Part shown: piece after piece, positions 53,253-62,875 of the stretch | How positions within the stretch are numbered: the stretch's first letter is position 1 | Layout of the letters: each line of letters opens with the position of its first letter | From: Thermomonas sp. XSG | GTDB lineage: Bacteria > Pseudomonadota > Gammaproteobacteria > Xanthomonadales > Xanthomonadaceae | Length of the DNA stretch: 64,000 nt | Assembly: GCF_014678725.1 (NCBI RefSeq) | Contig: NZ_CP061497.1 | Span: 1,256,001-1,320,000 of the forward strand | Reading direction: 5' to 3' | Program-made: the position numbers and the translations under genes | Notes under the pieces: generated by a model | Seen by the model: only the letters and a program-made list of their open reading frames with translations | Told to the model about the DNA's origin: nothing | Databases searched by the model: none

Positions 53253-54457
53253 GCGCGGGCGTTGCGCGGCAGCACCAGCGCCAGCCATACGCTGCCCAGC
53301 AGCGCCGCGACCACCGATGCACCCAGCACGCCCAGCACGCCCTCGGTGTAGTGCAGCGGATGCCCGGTGAAGGCCAGCGATGCGATGAACAGGCTCATGG
53401 TGAAGCCGATTCCGCACAGCAGCCCGAGGCCCAGCATGGAACGCAGGTCCATGCCCTGCGGGAACCGCGCCAAGCCCAGCGCGCGCATCGCCACCGCCGC
53501 CGACACGATGCCCACCGGCTTGCCCAGCACCAGCCCCAGCGCGATGCCCGCCGGCAGCGGCGACGCCAGGTCCTGCAGGCGCAGCCCGCCCAGCGCCAAC
53601 CCTGCGTTGGCGAATGCGAACAACGGCAGGATGGCGAACGCCACCCACGGATGCAGCGTGTGTTCGAGTGTCTCCAGCGGCGAATGCTCGTTGGCGTCGT
53701 CGACCGCGTTGCTGCGGTCGTAATGCGGGATCATCAGCCCGGTCACCACCCCCGCCAGCGTGGCGTGCACGCCCGATGCCAGCACCAGCGCCCACAGCAG
53801 CAGGCCCAGCAGCAGGTAGGGCGCCAGCCGCGTCACCTTGCGCCGGTTGAGCGCGGCCATCGCCAGCACCACCAGCGCCGCACCGGCCAGCGCGCCCCAC
53901 TGCAGGCCCTGCGAATAGAAGAACGCGATGATCAGGATCGCGATCAGGTCGTCGGCCACGGCAATCGTGGACAGCAGCAGCTTCATCCCCAGCGGCACCC
54001 GCGCGCCGAGCAGCGCCAGCACGCCGAGGGCGAAGGCGATGTCGGTTGCGGTGGGAATGGCCCAGCCGCGCATCGCCCCGGCATCGCCGTGGTTCATCGC
54101 CGTGTACAACAGCGCCGGCACGGCGACGCCGGCCACCGCGCAGACCACCGGCAGCACCAGCTGGTCGCGGCTGGACAGCTGGCCGGAGATCACCTCGCGC
54201 TTGATCTCCAGCGACACCAGCAGGAAGAACACCGCCATCAGGCCGTCGTTGATCCACCAGTGCAGCGACTTGCCCCAGTCCGCGCCGCCCAGCGGGGTGT
54301 CGCGCAACATTTCGTAGAAGTGCGCCAACGGCGAGTTGGCGGCCACCATCGCCAGCACTGCCGCGGCGATCAGGACGATGCCGCCGGCGGCTTCAAGGCG
54401 GAAGAATTCGGCCAGCGCGTGCTGGGCGCGGGCAAGGACGGAAGCGTGCGTAGTCAT
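53249..54457 (-). CDS. nhaA: Na+/H+ antiporter NhaA
   Basis: About 402 residues, with 12 membrane helices and the ion-site motif TIAVADDLIAILIIA (paired Asp), preceded by AIPTATDIAFALGVLALLG. The terminal GFTMSLFIASLAF is family-typical. An ATG at 54466 would add three residues, but that ATG lies inside a TATAAT-like hexamer, so 54457 was chosen. It exchanges protons for Na+ at alkaline pH. Confidence 0.95.
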   Translation of the reverse strand: MTTHASVLARAQHALAEFFRLEAAGGIVLIAAAVLAMVAANSPLAHFYEMLRDTPLGGADWGKSLHWWINDGLMAVFFLLVSLEIKREVISGQLSSRDQLVLPVVCAVAGVAVPALLYTAMNHGDAGAMRGWAIPTATDIAFALGVLALLGARVPLGMKLLLSTIAVADDLIAILIIAFFYSQGLQWGALAGAALVVLAMAALNRRKVTRLAPYLLLGLLLWALVLASGVHATLAGVVTGLMIPHYDRSNAVDDANEHSPLETLEHTLHPWVAFAILPLFAFANAGLALGGLRLQDLASPLPAGIALGLVLGKPVGIVSAAVAMRALGLARFPQGMDLRSMLGLGLLCGIGFTMSLFIASLAFTGHPLHYTEGVLGVLGASVVAALLGSVWLALVLPRNARA

Positions 54458-54505
54458 CGCCCGCATTATAGAAGCCGCACCGCGCTGGCTACCCGCGCAC
54501 TGGCG

Positions 54506-55147
54506 TCAAGAACAGCCTTCCACGTAGTCCACCTGCGGCGGCAGGCCCACCCGCCACGCCACCACCTTCGCATCCTCGCCGCGGCCATCGGTCTCGAACA
54601 CCAGCACGCCGGTGCCGCCGGCGGGATCGCGGATGCGCAGGTATTCGCCGTCGGTGTAGTGGTGCGGCCGCGCTTCGACCTGGTCCGCATACAGCCGGGC
54701 GATGTCGGCCCTGCGCATGCCGACCTTGCCGCCGCCCGGCGCGGTTACGCGCGTGCCGTGGATGTCGTAGCGGACGAACCTGCCGCCTTCCAGCATGAAG
54801 GCCGGGTCTTCGACTGAGCGCGCGGCGCGCTTCGGACGCAGGTAATGACAGGCATCCGCCGGCGACGGCGGCGGCCCGAGCCGTTCCAGCGCACCACCCC
54901 AGGCCTGCTCCATGCCGGCGGCGGCGGTGCCGAGCCGGACATCGCCGTAGCCGCCAAACCCCGCCAGGCCCGGCTCCGCCGTCGGCGCCGGTGTTGCCGG
55001 GGCGGCAGGCGCAGGCTGCGCCGGGGCGCTCGACGGCACTGGCGTGGTGGGTGTGGCCGGCGTGGCAGGTACATCGACCGCGCGCTCCGGTGCGCGGTCA
55101 CAGCCGGCAAGCACGGCAACTACGATCACGGCCGGCAGCAGGCGCAT
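54506..55147 (-). CDS. Hypothetical lipoprotein with Pro/Ala/Thr linker
   Basis: The 213-residue start at 55147 gives a lipobox (VLAGC). A roughly 35-residue Pro/Ala/Thr linker (about 24-60) leads to a globular domain beginning LAGFGGYGDVRLGTAA. Motifs such as ACHYLRPKR and EGGRFVRYDIHG look like the small periplasmic domain found beside ACT-like lectin or inhibitor proteins in Xanthomonadales; no family is named with confidence. Confidence 0.72.
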   Translation of the reverse strand: MRLLPAVIVVAVLAGCDRAPERAVDVPATPATPTTPVPSSAPAQPAPAAPATPAPTAEPGLAGFGGYGDVRLGTAAAGMEQAWGGALERLGPPPSPADACHYLRPKRAARSVEDPAFMLEGGRFVRYDIHGTRVTAPGGGKVGMRRADIARLYADQVEARPHHYTDGEYLRIRDPAGGTGVLVFETDGRGEDAKVVAWRVGLPPQVDYVEGCS

Positions 55148-55296
55148 GGCGGAACTCCAGCAAGACGGGGAAGCCTGCAGTGTCGCCAGCCGCGGTGAAC
55201 GCGGCGCGAACCGCCTTCGCCCTCGCCGCCACGCAACCGTCATTCGCGCGACATCCGCGCCGGCTAGCGTGGCGCGCGTCGAACCGGGGACCACCC

Positions 55297-56019
55297 ATGC
55301 TGCTCAACAAGACCGCACTCGCGCACAGCGCCCTGCAGGCCGGCTCCAGCGCCGGCTTGAGCCTGGCGGAACGGCGCATCCTGATCGTCACCGACGGCAA
55401 GCGCACGCTCAACGAGGTGATGGCGATGCTGGGGCCCGACATCCTGCCGGCCATCGACCGCCTGCTGAAGGATGGTTACATCCGCCCGGCCGACGCCAGG
55501 GACACCGCCGTGGTTGCCCCCACCAACGGCGTGGCCGGCGCGTTCACCGGCCTGCTGCGCGCCACCACCGAAGCGCTGCAGGCACGCACCGAACAGATCC
55601 GCGCCGGCAGCCCGCGGCCGGCGCCGACGCAGGCCGGTATCGCCTCCCCGGCGCAGGCTGGCGGCACCGCGCCACTGGTGGTGCCGGCTGGCGCCGCGCC
55701 AGCGCCCACGCGCGGCCAGCGTCGCTCGCTGGTGGCGGCGAAGATGTACATGATCGACATGCTGTCGCTGCAGCGCGACCCGGATGCGGTGGAGCGCAAG
55801 GCGCGCATCCAGTTCTGCGGCAACGACGACGAACTGGTCGAGGCCCTCCTCGACGGCCTGCAGGTGCTGCTGCGGCTGACCAACGACAGCTATGGCCAGC
55901 GCGTGCTGGCGCGTCTGGGCGAGGTGTTGCCGGAGCCGCTGCTGCCGCGGCTGGATGCGACCGCGACGCCACGCGCACCACGGGAGGCCGCGCCCCAGCT
56001 CAAGCTGGTGGGCGGCTGA
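55297..56019 (+). CDS. Hypothetical two-domain cytoplasmic protein
   Basis: The 240-residue protein is not recognised. Residues 20-68 (SLAERRILIVTDGKRTLNEV, then ILPAIDRLLKDGYI) look like a winged-helix domain of the kind found at the end of some regulatory proteins. An Ala/Pro-rich linker (about 100-140) leads to a helical C-terminal domain (AKMYMIDMLSLQRDP to LRLTNDSYGQRVLARLGEVL). No membrane segment or signal is seen. It lies alone, 12 bases from the convergent hmgA stop. Confidence 0.7.
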   Translation: MLLNKTALAHSALQAGSSAGLSLAERRILIVTDGKRTLNEVMAMLGPDILPAIDRLLKDGYIRPADARDTAVVAPTNGVAGAFTGLLRATTEALQARTEQIRAGSPRPAPTQAGIASPAQAGGTAPLVVPAGAAPAPTRGQRRSLVAAKMYMIDMLSLQRDPDAVERKARIQFCGNDDELVEALLDGLQVLLRLTNDSYGQRVLARLGEVLPEPLLPRLDATATPRAPREAAPQLKLVGG

Positions 56020-56031
56020 GGCGCCAGCGGT

Positions 56032-57327
56032 TCAGCGCTGGAAACGCTTGCGCAGGCCCATCCAGCAGTCGGGGTAGTCCTGCTGGCGATGCGGCGCGGC
56101 CATGGCCTGCGCGGTCGGGCGGATCACCGCGCGGGTCTCGAACATGAAGGCCATGGTGCCGTCGATGTAGTCCGGCTGGCTCAGGTCGGCCGTGCTGGCC
56201 TTCTCGAAAGTGGCGGCGTCAGGCCCGTGCCCGGTCATGCAGTTGTGCAGCGAGCAGCCGCCGGGGGCGAAGCCTTCGGCCTTCGCGTCGTACACGCCGT
56301 GCAGCAGGCCCATGAACTCGCTGGCGATGTTGCGGTGGAACCACGGCGGCCGGAACGTGTCGCGCATCGCCAGCACGCGCGGCGCGAAGATCGCGAAGTC
56401 CACGCTGCTGGTGCCGGGGGTGTCGCTGGGCGAGTGCAGGACCAGGAAGATCGACGGATCCGGGTGGTCGTAGCTGATCGAACCGATCACGTTGAAGCGG
56501 CGCAGGTCGTACCGGTACGGCGCATAGTTGCCGTGCCAGGCCACCACGTCCAGCGGCGAATGGCCGATGTCGCTGCGCCACAGGTGGCCCTGGAACTTGG
56601 TCAGCAGCTCGAACTCGCCCTCCACGTCCTCGAACGCCGCCTGCGGGTATTCGAAGTCGCGCGGGTTGGCCAGGCCGTTGCTGCCGATCGGGCCGAGGTC
56701 GGGCAGCTTGAACAGCGCACCGAAGTTCTCGCAGACATAGCCACGCGCCTGCCCCTCCGGCAGGGCGATGCGGAAGCGGACGCCGCGCGGGATCACCGCG
56801 ATCTGCTGCGGCTCCACGTCCAGCACGCCAAGCTCGGTTTCGATGTGCAGGCGCCCCAGCTCCGGCACCAGCATCAGCTCGCCGTCGGCATTGCAGAAGA
56901 AGCGGCCGTCCATGTCGCGGTTGGCCGCGTACAGGTGCAGGCCGACGCCGGTGCCGGCTTCCGGGCCGCCGTTGCCGGCCACGGTGAACAGGCCGTCGAT
57001 GAAATCGACCGCCTGCTCCGGCAGCGGCAGCGGATTCCAGCGCAGCTTTTCCGGCGTCACCGGGCCGCTGCCGAAGTCGTTGTGGAAGCCCGCGTGCGCG
57101 AACGGCTCGAAGCGCCCGTGCACCGCCGCCGGGCGGATCCGGTACAGCCAGCTGCGCCGGTTGGCGTGGCGCGGCGCGGTGAACGCGGTGCCGGTCAGCT
57201 GCTCCGCGTACAGGCCATGCGCCACCTGCTGCGGCGAGTTGCGCCCCACCGGCAGCGCGCCGGGCAGCGCCTCGGTTGCGAATTCATTGCCGAAACCGGT
57301 CTGGTAGCCGTTGCTGTGGATCGCCAT
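56032..57327 (-). CDS. hmgA: Homogentisate 1,2-dioxygenase
   Basis: The 431-residue enzyme begins [19 protein letters not shown] and contains [36 protein letters not shown] and [15 protein letters not shown] with the Fe ligands His and Glu. It opens the homogentisate ring in tyrosine and phenylalanine breakdown. It follows hppD by 43 bases in one operon. Later pathway genes (maleylacetoacetate isomerase, fumarylacetoacetase) are not in the window. Confidence 0.97.
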   Translation of the reverse strand: MAIHSNGYQTGFGNEFATEALPGALPVGRNSPQQVAHGLYAEQLTGTAFTAPRHANRRSWLYRIRPAAVHGRFEPFAHAGFHNDFGSGPVTPEKLRWNPLPLPEQAVDFIDGLFTVAGNGGPEAGTGVGLHLYAANRDMDGRFFCNADGELMLVPELGRLHIETELGVLDVEPQQIAVIPRGVRFRIALPEGQARGYVCENFGALFKLPDLGPIGSNGLANPRDFEYPQAAFEDVEGEFELLTKFQGHLWRSDIGHSPLDVVAWHGNYAPYRYDLRRFNVIGSISYDHPDPSIFLVLHSPSDTPGTSSVDFAIFAPRVLAMRDTFRPPWFHRNIASEFMGLLHGVYDAKAEGFAPGGCSLHNCMTGHGPDAATFEKASTADLSQPDYIDGTMAFMFETRAVIRPTAQAMAAPHRQQDYPDCWMGLRKRFQR

Positions 57328-57370
57328 GGTCTGCTCGCTCAGTGGATGCCCGCCGCGCGGCGGGCGGGGA

Positions 57371-58456
57371 TCACAGCACGCCGCGCTTCATCTGGTCGCG
57401 TTCGATGCTTTCGAACAGCGCCTGGAAGTTGCCCTCACCGAAGCCTTCATTTCCCTTGCGCTGGATGATCTCGAAGAAGATCGGGCCGAACGCGTTCTGG
57501 GTGAAGATCTGCAGCAGCTTGCGCGACTTGGTTTCCATGTCGGCGTCGATCAGGATCGAGTTCCTGCGCAGGCGCTCCACGTCCTCGCCGTGGTTGGGCA
57601 CGCGCACGTCGATCACGTCGAAGTAGGTGTCCGGCGTGTCGAGGAACTTCACCCCGGCCGCGTGCATGCGCTCCACCGAGTCGTAGATGTCGTCGGTGAA
57701 CAGCGCGATGTGCTGGATGCCCTCGCCGTTGTACTCGCGCAGGTATTCGTTGATCTGGCTCTTGTCGTCGCTGGACTCGTTCAGCGGGATGCGCACCACG
57801 CCGTCCGGCGCGGTCATCGCCTTGGACAGCAGGCCGGTCTTGGCACCCTTGATGTCGAAGTAGCGGATCTCGCGGAAGTTGAACAGCTTCTCGTAGTAGT
57901 CCGACCACTTCGCCATGTTGCCCACGAACAGGTTGTGGGTGAGGTGGTCGATGAAGGTCAGGCCGAAGCCCTTCGGATGCTGGTCCACGCCGGGCAGCGG
58001 TTCGTAGTCGGCGTACAGGTCGGCGCGGCCGTCGTCGACCAGGTACAGCATGCAGTCGCCGATGCCCTTGATCACGGGCGTCGCCACCGCGCCGGTGTCC
58101 GGCTTGTGGTCGACCTGCGCGCCGCCGTTGGCCAGCACGTGCGCCAGCACCTTGTCCGTGGGTTCGCGGAAGCGGATCGCGAAACCGCAGGCGGACGGAC
58201 CGTGCTGGGCGGCGAAATCGGCGGCGAACGAATCTTCCGACTCGTTGAGCAGGAAATTGATGGTGCCCTGCCGGAACAGGGTGATCGGCCGCCCGCGATG
58301 GCGGGCGATGGCGGTGAAGCCCAGCTGCTGCAGGTATTCGCGCATGCGCGGGCCCTGGCCGGCGGGGGCGGCGAATTCGACGAACTCGAAGCCGTTGATC
58401 CCCATCGGGTTGTCGAAGGTGGTCGGCTGCATGCCAAGATTGGGTTGCGCGTTCAT
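57371..58456 (-). CDS. hppD: 4-hydroxyphenylpyruvate dioxygenase
   Basis: The start at 58456 gives 361 residues. The C-terminal VOC half carries the Fe ligands in [20 protein letters not shown] and [10 protein letters not shown] (His, His, Glu). It turns 4-hydroxyphenylpyruvate into homogentisate. The predicted promoter (58486-58515) holds a MarR-type operator, and a MarR regulator is divergent. Confidence 0.96.
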   Translation of the reverse strand: MNAQPNLGMQPTTFDNPMGINGFEFVEFAAPAGQGPRMREYLQQLGFTAIARHRGRPITLFRQGTINFLLNESEDSFAADFAAQHGPSACGFAIRFREPTDKVLAHVLANGGAQVDHKPDTGAVATPVIKGIGDCMLYLVDDGRADLYADYEPLPGVDQHPKGFGLTFIDHLTHNLFVGNMAKWSDYYEKLFNFREIRYFDIKGAKTGLLSKAMTAPDGVVRIPLNESSDDKSQINEYLREYNGEGIQHIALFTDDIYDSVERMHAAGVKFLDTPDTYFDVIDVRVPNHGEDVERLRRNSILIDADMETKSRKLLQIFTQNAFGPIFFEIIQRKGNEGFGEGNFQALFESIERDQMKRGVL

Positions 58457-58485
58457 GCGGGTGGTCCTCAACGCCGGGAATGCGC

Positions 58486-58515
58486 ATTCTATGGTTGCAC
58501 TTGCAACTATCTCAA
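58486..58515 (-). promoter_or_regulatory. hppD sigma-70 promoter with MarR-type operator in its spacer
   Basis: Read on the minus strand, TTGAGA (58515-58510) and TAGAAT (58491-58486) are separated by exactly 18 bases. That spacer (58492-58509) is the inverted repeat TGGTTGCA-CT-TGCAACTA, whose GTTGCA/TGCAAC cores are perfect. A dimer bound there would cover the space between -35 and -10. The same site lies 32 bases before the marR start codon and could also serve autoregulation. Confidence 0.75.
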
Positions 58516-58540
58516 GCACCCCCTCTTCCGGCCACCTGCC

Positions 58541-59014
58541 ATGCCCGACCACGCCAGCCTCGCCCTCGAACGCTTCCTGCCCTACCGGCTCAGCGTGCTT
58601 TCCAACCGCATCAGCGGGTCGATCGCGCGCGAGTACTCGCAGCGCTTCGACCTGGGCGTCACCGAATGGCGGGTGATGGCGGTGCTGGGCCGCAGCCCGG
58701 ACCTGTCGGCCAATCAGGTGGCGCAGCGCACCGCGATGGACAAGGTGGCGGTGAGCCGCGCGGTGGCCAGCCTGCTGGAATCCGGTCGTCTGCTGCGCAG
58801 TTTCGACGACGACGACCGGCGCCGCTCGGTGCTGCGCCTGTCCGAGGCCGGCTACGCGATCTACGACCAGATCGTGCCGCTGGCGCTGGGCTTCGAGCGC
58901 CAGCTGCTCGGTGACATGCCGGCGGACGAGCGCGCCCTGCTGTTCCGCCTGCTCGACCGGCTGGACGAACTGGAACTGCGGGTCGAGGCCACCAGTCAGG
59001 CCGCAGCCGGCTGA
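58541..59014 (+). CDS. MarR-family transcriptional regulator of hppD-hmgA
   Basis: The 157-residue MarR protein has a winged-helix domain (about 35-105; LSANQVAQRTAMDKVAVSRAVASLLESGRL with wing SFDDDDRRRSVLRL) between dimerisation helices. It is divergent from hppD with an operator in the shared 84-bp intergenic region. I infer that it represses hppD-hmgA and responds to an aromatic intermediate such as homogentisate or 4-hydroxyphenylpyruvate. Confidence 0.9.
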   Translation: MPDHASLALERFLPYRLSVLSNRISGSIAREYSQRFDLGVTEWRVMAVLGRSPDLSANQVAQRTAMDKVAVSRAVASLLESGRLLRSFDDDDRRRSVLRLSEAGYAIYDQIVPLALGFERQLLGDMPADERALLFRLLDRLDELELRVEATSQAAAG

Positions 59015-59036
59015 TTTCCAGCGGCCGCGAAACGCA

Positions 59037-59099
59037 CGCGGCGGCCCTGGGGCCGCCGCGCTTGCATCACCCAGCCGCGCCGTCCGCCGGCGCGGCTGG
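59037..59099. terminator. Two tandem GC-rich hairpins between convergent marR and POT genes
   Basis: Hairpin 1 pairs 59037-59047 with 59050-59060 (11 bp). Hairpin 2 pairs CCAGCCGCGCC at 59071-59081 with its complement at 59089-59099 (11 bp, loop of 7). No T-run follows on either strand, so these are termination-like or mRNA-protecting structures and not classical intrinsic terminators. Confidence 0.5.
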
Positions 59100-59105
59100 C
59101 AGGTC

Positions 59106-60617
59106 TTACTTGACGCCGTGCATCAGGCGCTGGATCAGCGGCGCGATCACGAACAGCAGCACGCCCGGGATCACCAGCGCCCAGAAGCCGAACGTGTAGC
59201 CGCTCAGCGCGGACGCCACGCTCATGCCCTCGGTGCCGCTGACATGGCTGGCGAAGATGCCGGACAGGTTATTGCCGATGCCGGTGGACAGGAACCAGCC
59301 GCCCATCGCGAAACCGACCAGCTTGGTCGGCGCCAGCTTGGTGGTCATCGACAGGCCGATCGGCGACAGGCACAGCTCGCCCACCGACTGGATGACATAG
59401 ACCATGAACAGCGTCCAGAACGGGATCTTCAGGGTCTGCGGGTCGACCAGGCTGGACAGCGCGAACATCAGCAGCAGGAAGGCCAGGCCGTTGAAGATCA
59501 GGCCCAGGCCGAATTTGCGCGGGATCGACGGATTGTTGCGGCCCATCTTCACCCACAGCCAGGCCAACACCGGCGCCAGCGTGATGATGGCGATGGAGTT
59601 CACCGACTGGAACCAGGCGTTCGGCCAGATGAAGCCGCCCGGGGCGCCGAGGTCGCGGTTGACGATCTTGTCGGACAGGAAGCTGAAGGAGCTGCCGGCC
59701 TGCTCGAAGAACATCCAGAACAGCACGTTGAAGGCGAAGATGATCAGCATCGCGATGGTCTTGTCGCGAGACACCGAACCCTCGCGCACGCCCTCGACCA
59801 GCAGCATGATGCCGAGCACAACGAACATCGCGGTCAGGATCCACTGCAGCGAGCTGGCGCCCATCGACAGCAGGAAGTAGATCACCGGGATCGCCACCAG
59901 CGCGCCGATCGCCGTCATCAGCACGCGGCCGGCGCCTTCTGCGCCTTCCGGCGGGCGACCCACGCCGTGGAGCTGGCTGCGGCCGAACCAGAACCACACC
60001 AGCGAGACCAGCATGCCCACGCCGGAGGCGATGAACACCACCTTGTAGGCCGGCATGTCGACGGTGCCGCCCAGCAGGCTCTGGGCCAGGAACTGGGTGA
60101 GGATCGGCGCCAGCATCGCGCCCAGGTTGATGCCCATGTAGAACAGGGTGAAGCCGGAATCGCGGCGTTCATCGCCCTGCACGTACAGCTTGCCGACCAT
60201 GGTCGAGATGTTCGGCTTGAACAGGCCGTTGCCGGCGATGATGGTCGCCAGGCCGAGCTTGAACACGTTCTCGTCCGGCATCGCGATCATGAACAGGCCA
60301 GCGGCCATGATGGTCGCTCCGACCAGGATCGAACGCTGGTAACCGATGATCCGGTCGGCCACGTAGCCGCCGAAGATCGCCGCCGCGTACACCAGCGCCA
60401 GGTAAGCGCCATAGGTCTGGTTCGCGCTGGCTTCGCCGGACGCGGCGCCGCCGTGGAACTGGGCGACGATGTACAGCACCAGCGCCCAGCGGATGCCGTA
60501 GAACGCGAAGCGCTCCCAGAACTCGGTCATGAACAGCATCCACAGCGGACGCGGATGACCCATCAGCTGCTTGTATTCCGGAATCGCGCCCGGCGTCGTG
60601 TTAGCGGCTCCGCTCAT
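59106..60617 (-). CDS. Proton-dependent oligopeptide (POT/PTR) transporter
   Basis: The 503-residue protein has 12-14 membrane helices and the POT signature EFWERFAFYGIRW (ExxERFxxYG). GLFKPNISTMVGKLY and FTLFYMGINLGAMLAP are PTR motifs. It imports di- and tripeptides with protons. It sits between amino-acid catabolism genes, consistent with peptide use as carbon source. Confidence 0.93.
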   Translation of the reverse strand: MSGAANTTPGAIPEYKQLMGHPRPLWMLFMTEFWERFAFYGIRWALVLYIVAQFHGGAASGEASANQTYGAYLALVYAAAIFGGYVADRIIGYQRSILVGATIMAAGLFMIAMPDENVFKLGLATIIAGNGLFKPNISTMVGKLYVQGDERRDSGFTLFYMGINLGAMLAPILTQFLAQSLLGGTVDMPAYKVVFIASGVGMLVSLVWFWFGRSQLHGVGRPPEGAEGAGRVLMTAIGALVAIPVIYFLLSMGASSLQWILTAMFVVLGIMLLVEGVREGSVSRDKTIAMLIIFAFNVLFWMFFEQAGSSFSFLSDKIVNRDLGAPGGFIWPNAWFQSVNSIAIITLAPVLAWLWVKMGRNNPSIPRKFGLGLIFNGLAFLLLMFALSSLVDPQTLKIPFWTLFMVYVIQSVGELCLSPIGLSMTTKLAPTKLVGFAMGGWFLSTGIGNNLSGIFASHVSGTEGMSVASALSGYTFGFWALVIPGVLLFVIAPLIQRLMHGVK

Positions 60618-60776
60618 GCGGAATCCCCCCGTCTTGAGTTATTGGAATGGCGTGTCGAACCGGCCTGACACGGGCCGGGAACCGGGGGAGCATCGCCGAG
60701 GCGCGCAGGCAACGTCAAACCGCGCGCATTCAGGACAACGTGCTGCACCGCAACAGATGCGGCGCGCGAGCGGCCC

Positions 60777-61667
60777 TCAGGCAGGCGCGGAAGCGCGGCC
60801 CGGGCCTACCGAGGTGCGCACCTCGAACAGCTCCGGGAAGAAGGTGAGATCGAGCGCGCGCTTGAGGAAGGACACCCCGCTGGAACCACCGGTGCCGCGC
60901 TTGAAGCCGATGATCCGCATCACCGTGCGCATGTGGCGGAAGCGCCACAGCTGGAACTGGGTTTCCAGATCCACCAGGTCCTCGCACAGCTGGTATTCGC
61001 GCCAGTAGCGGTCGGTGTCCTCGTAGATGCGTTCGAACACCGGCACCAGCGACCCGTCCAGCACATGCGGCTGCGACCAGTCGCGCTCCAGATGCGCGGC
61101 CGGCACGGCATGGCCCCAGCGGGCGAGGTAGCGCAGGAATTCGTCGTACAGGCTGGGCGCGCGCAGCACTGCCTCCAGCGACGCCTGTCCCTGCGGGTCA
61201 TGCGCGAACACCTTGAGCATCGCCGCGTTCTTGTTGCCGAGCAGGAACTCCACCGTGCGGTACTGCAGCGACTGGAAGCCGGACGACGGCCCCAGGATGT
61301 CGCGGAACTCCATGTATTCCGACGGCGTCAGCGTCTCCAGCACCGACCACTGCGCGGTCAGCTGGTCGAGCACGCGCTTGCAGCGCGCGGCCACCTTGCC
61401 GAACTGCCAGACGCGGTCGTGGCGCAGGTGCTCCACCGCCGCGGACAGCTCGTGGATCAGCAGCTTCAGCCACAGCTCGCTGGTCTGGTGCTGGACGATG
61501 AACAGCATCTCGTCGTGGTGCGGCGGGTTCGACAGCGGCTGCTGCGCGGACAGCAGGCGGTCCAGCCGCAGGTAGCCGCCATAGGTGATGCGACCGGCCA
61601 GATCGGTGTGGATATCGGCTTCGAGGTCGCGCCGGTTGGCGCTGGCGGTGTCGTGTTCGCTGCTCAT
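60777..61667 (-). CDS. kynA: Tryptophan 2,3-dioxygenase
   Basis: The start at 61667 gives 296 residues, typical for bacterial [41 protein letters not shown] (with substrate-site His) and [20 protein letters not shown] with SSGVSFLK are family motifs. It is a heme enzyme opening the tryptophan ring to N-formylkynurenine. It is divergent from the dehydrogenase operon; kynB and kynU are not in view. Confidence 0.96.
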   Translation of the reverse strand: MSSEHDTASANRRDLEADIHTDLAGRITYGGYLRLDRLLSAQQPLSNPPHHDEMLFIVQHQTSELWLKLLIHELSAAVEHLRHDRVWQFGKVAARCKRVLDQLTAQWSVLETLTPSEYMEFRDILGPSSGFQSLQYRTVEFLLGNKNAAMLKVFAHDPQGQASLEAVLRAPSLYDEFLRYLARWGHAVPAAHLERDWSQPHVLDGSLVPVFERIYEDTDRYWREYQLCEDLVDLETQFQLWRFRHMRTVMRIIGFKRGTGGSSGVSFLKRALDLTFFPELFEVRTSVGPGRASAPA

Positions 61668-61768
61668 CGCGCGATTCTCGCATGCCGCCTGCGGCGTCGC
61701 GCTGACCGCCGTCAAATGCCTTGCGATGCCGCAGCGCGCAACGGATTGCCAACACATCGCCGGTATCA

Positions 61769-61784
61769 TGGAGCAATTGCTCCA
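61769..61784. promoter_or_regulatory. 16-bp perfect palindrome upstream of the E1-alpha gene
   Basis: TGGAGCAATTGCTCCA is a perfect palindrome that ends 14 bases before the E1-alpha ATG at 61799. It directly follows a -10-like TATCA(T) (61764-61769). Its position and symmetry suggest a repressor operator for the dehydrogenase operon. The cognate regulator is not identified. Confidence 0.6.
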
Positions 61785-61798
61785 ACCTCAAGGCGATC

Positions 61799-62875
61799 AT
61801 GACCACTGCCGCCAGCTTCGAAATCGAATACCTGCAATACCTCAAGCCCGATGGCACCCTGGCCGGCCCGCTGCCGCCCGCGGTGGCCGATGCGGCGGCG
61901 CTGCTGCCGCTGTTCAAGCAGATGCTGTTCCTGCGCACCTTCGACAGCAAGGCCATCGCCCTGCAGCGCACCGGCAAGCTGGGCACCTATGCCGCCTGCC
62001 TGGGCCACGAGGCCACCCACGTCGGCATCGGCGCGTCGATGCAGCCGGAGGACGTGTTCGCCCCCAGCTATCGCGAATATGGCGCGCAGTTCGCACGCGG
62101 CATGCGCCCGCGCGAAGTGCTGATGTACTGGGGCGGCGACGAACGCGGCAACCTGCTGACCGGCGCGCCGGCCCACGACTATCCGTGGTGCGTGCCGATT
62201 TCCACCCAGATGCTGATGGCCTCCGGCGCCGCGCTGAGCTTCAAGCTGCGCAAGCAGGACCGGGTGGCGGTGGCGGTCTGCGGCGACGGCGGCTCCTCGA
62301 AAACCGACTTCTACGCCGCGGTGAACTCGGCCGGCGCCTACCAGCTGCCGCTGGTGCTGTGCGTGGTCAACAACGGCTGGGCGATCAGCGTGCCGCGCAA
62401 GGCCCAGACCGGCGCCGAGACGCTGGCGCAGAAAGGCCTGGCCGGCGGCCTGCACTGCCTGCAGGTGGACGGCAACGACCTGGTCGCGGTGCTGGAAGCG
62501 ATGCGCCGCGCCCACGAGCGCGCGCGCGCCGGCCAGGGCGGCAGCGTCATCGAGTTCATGACCTACCGCCTGCACGACCACACCACCGCCGACGATGCCC
62601 GCCGCTACCGCGGCGAGGACGAAGTGAAGCAGGCCTGGCTGAAGGAGCCGTTCCTGCGCCTGCGCAAGTTCCTGACCGATGCCGGGCTGTGGGACGAGGC
62701 GCAGGAAAAAGCCTGGATCGAGGAGAGCGGCAAGCGCGTGGACGTGGAAATCAACGCCTACTTGGAAACCCCGGTGCAGCCGGTGGAAGCGATGTTCGAC
62801 TACCTCTACGGCGACATGCCGGCGGACGTGCTGGCGCAACGCGACGCCGCGATCGCGCTGGAGGGCCGGGCATGA
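61799..62875 (+). CDS. pdhA: 2-oxo acid (pyruvate) dehydrogenase E1 component, alpha subunit
   Basis: The start at 61799 gives 358 residues. The thiamine diphosphate motif runs from GDGGSSKTDF to VVNNGW, and LGHEATHVGIG and TYRLHDHTTADD are E1-alpha features (the latter the phosphorylation-loop region in eukaryotes). It decarboxylates a 2-oxo acid with the beta subunit, whose start overlaps its stop (ATGA). Pyruvate versus branched-chain substrate is not settled by sequence alone. Confidence 0.9.
   Translation: MTTAASFEIEYLQYLKPDGTLAGPLPPAVADAAALLPLFKQMLFLRTFDSKAIALQRTGKLGTYAACLGHEATHVGIGASMQPEDVFAPSYREYGAQFARGMRPREVLMYWGGDERGNLLTGAPAHDYPWCVPISTQMLMASGAALSFKLRKQDRVAVAVCGDGGSSKTDFYAAVNSAGAYQLPLVLCVVNNGWAISVPRKAQTGAETLAQKGLAGGLHCLQVDGNDLVAVLEAMRRAHERARAGQGGSVIEFMTYRLHDHTTADDARRYRGEDEVKQAWLKEPFLRLRKFLTDAGLWDEAQEKAWIEESGKRVDVEINAYLETPVQPVEAMFDYLYGDMPADVLAQRDAAIALEGRA

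Noticed and set aside
54464-54469. TATAAT-like hexamer as the nhaA promoter
   Set aside because: No -35 element at 16-18 bases: the only TTGACG upstream is 33 bases away. The hexamer also overlaps a possible start codon.
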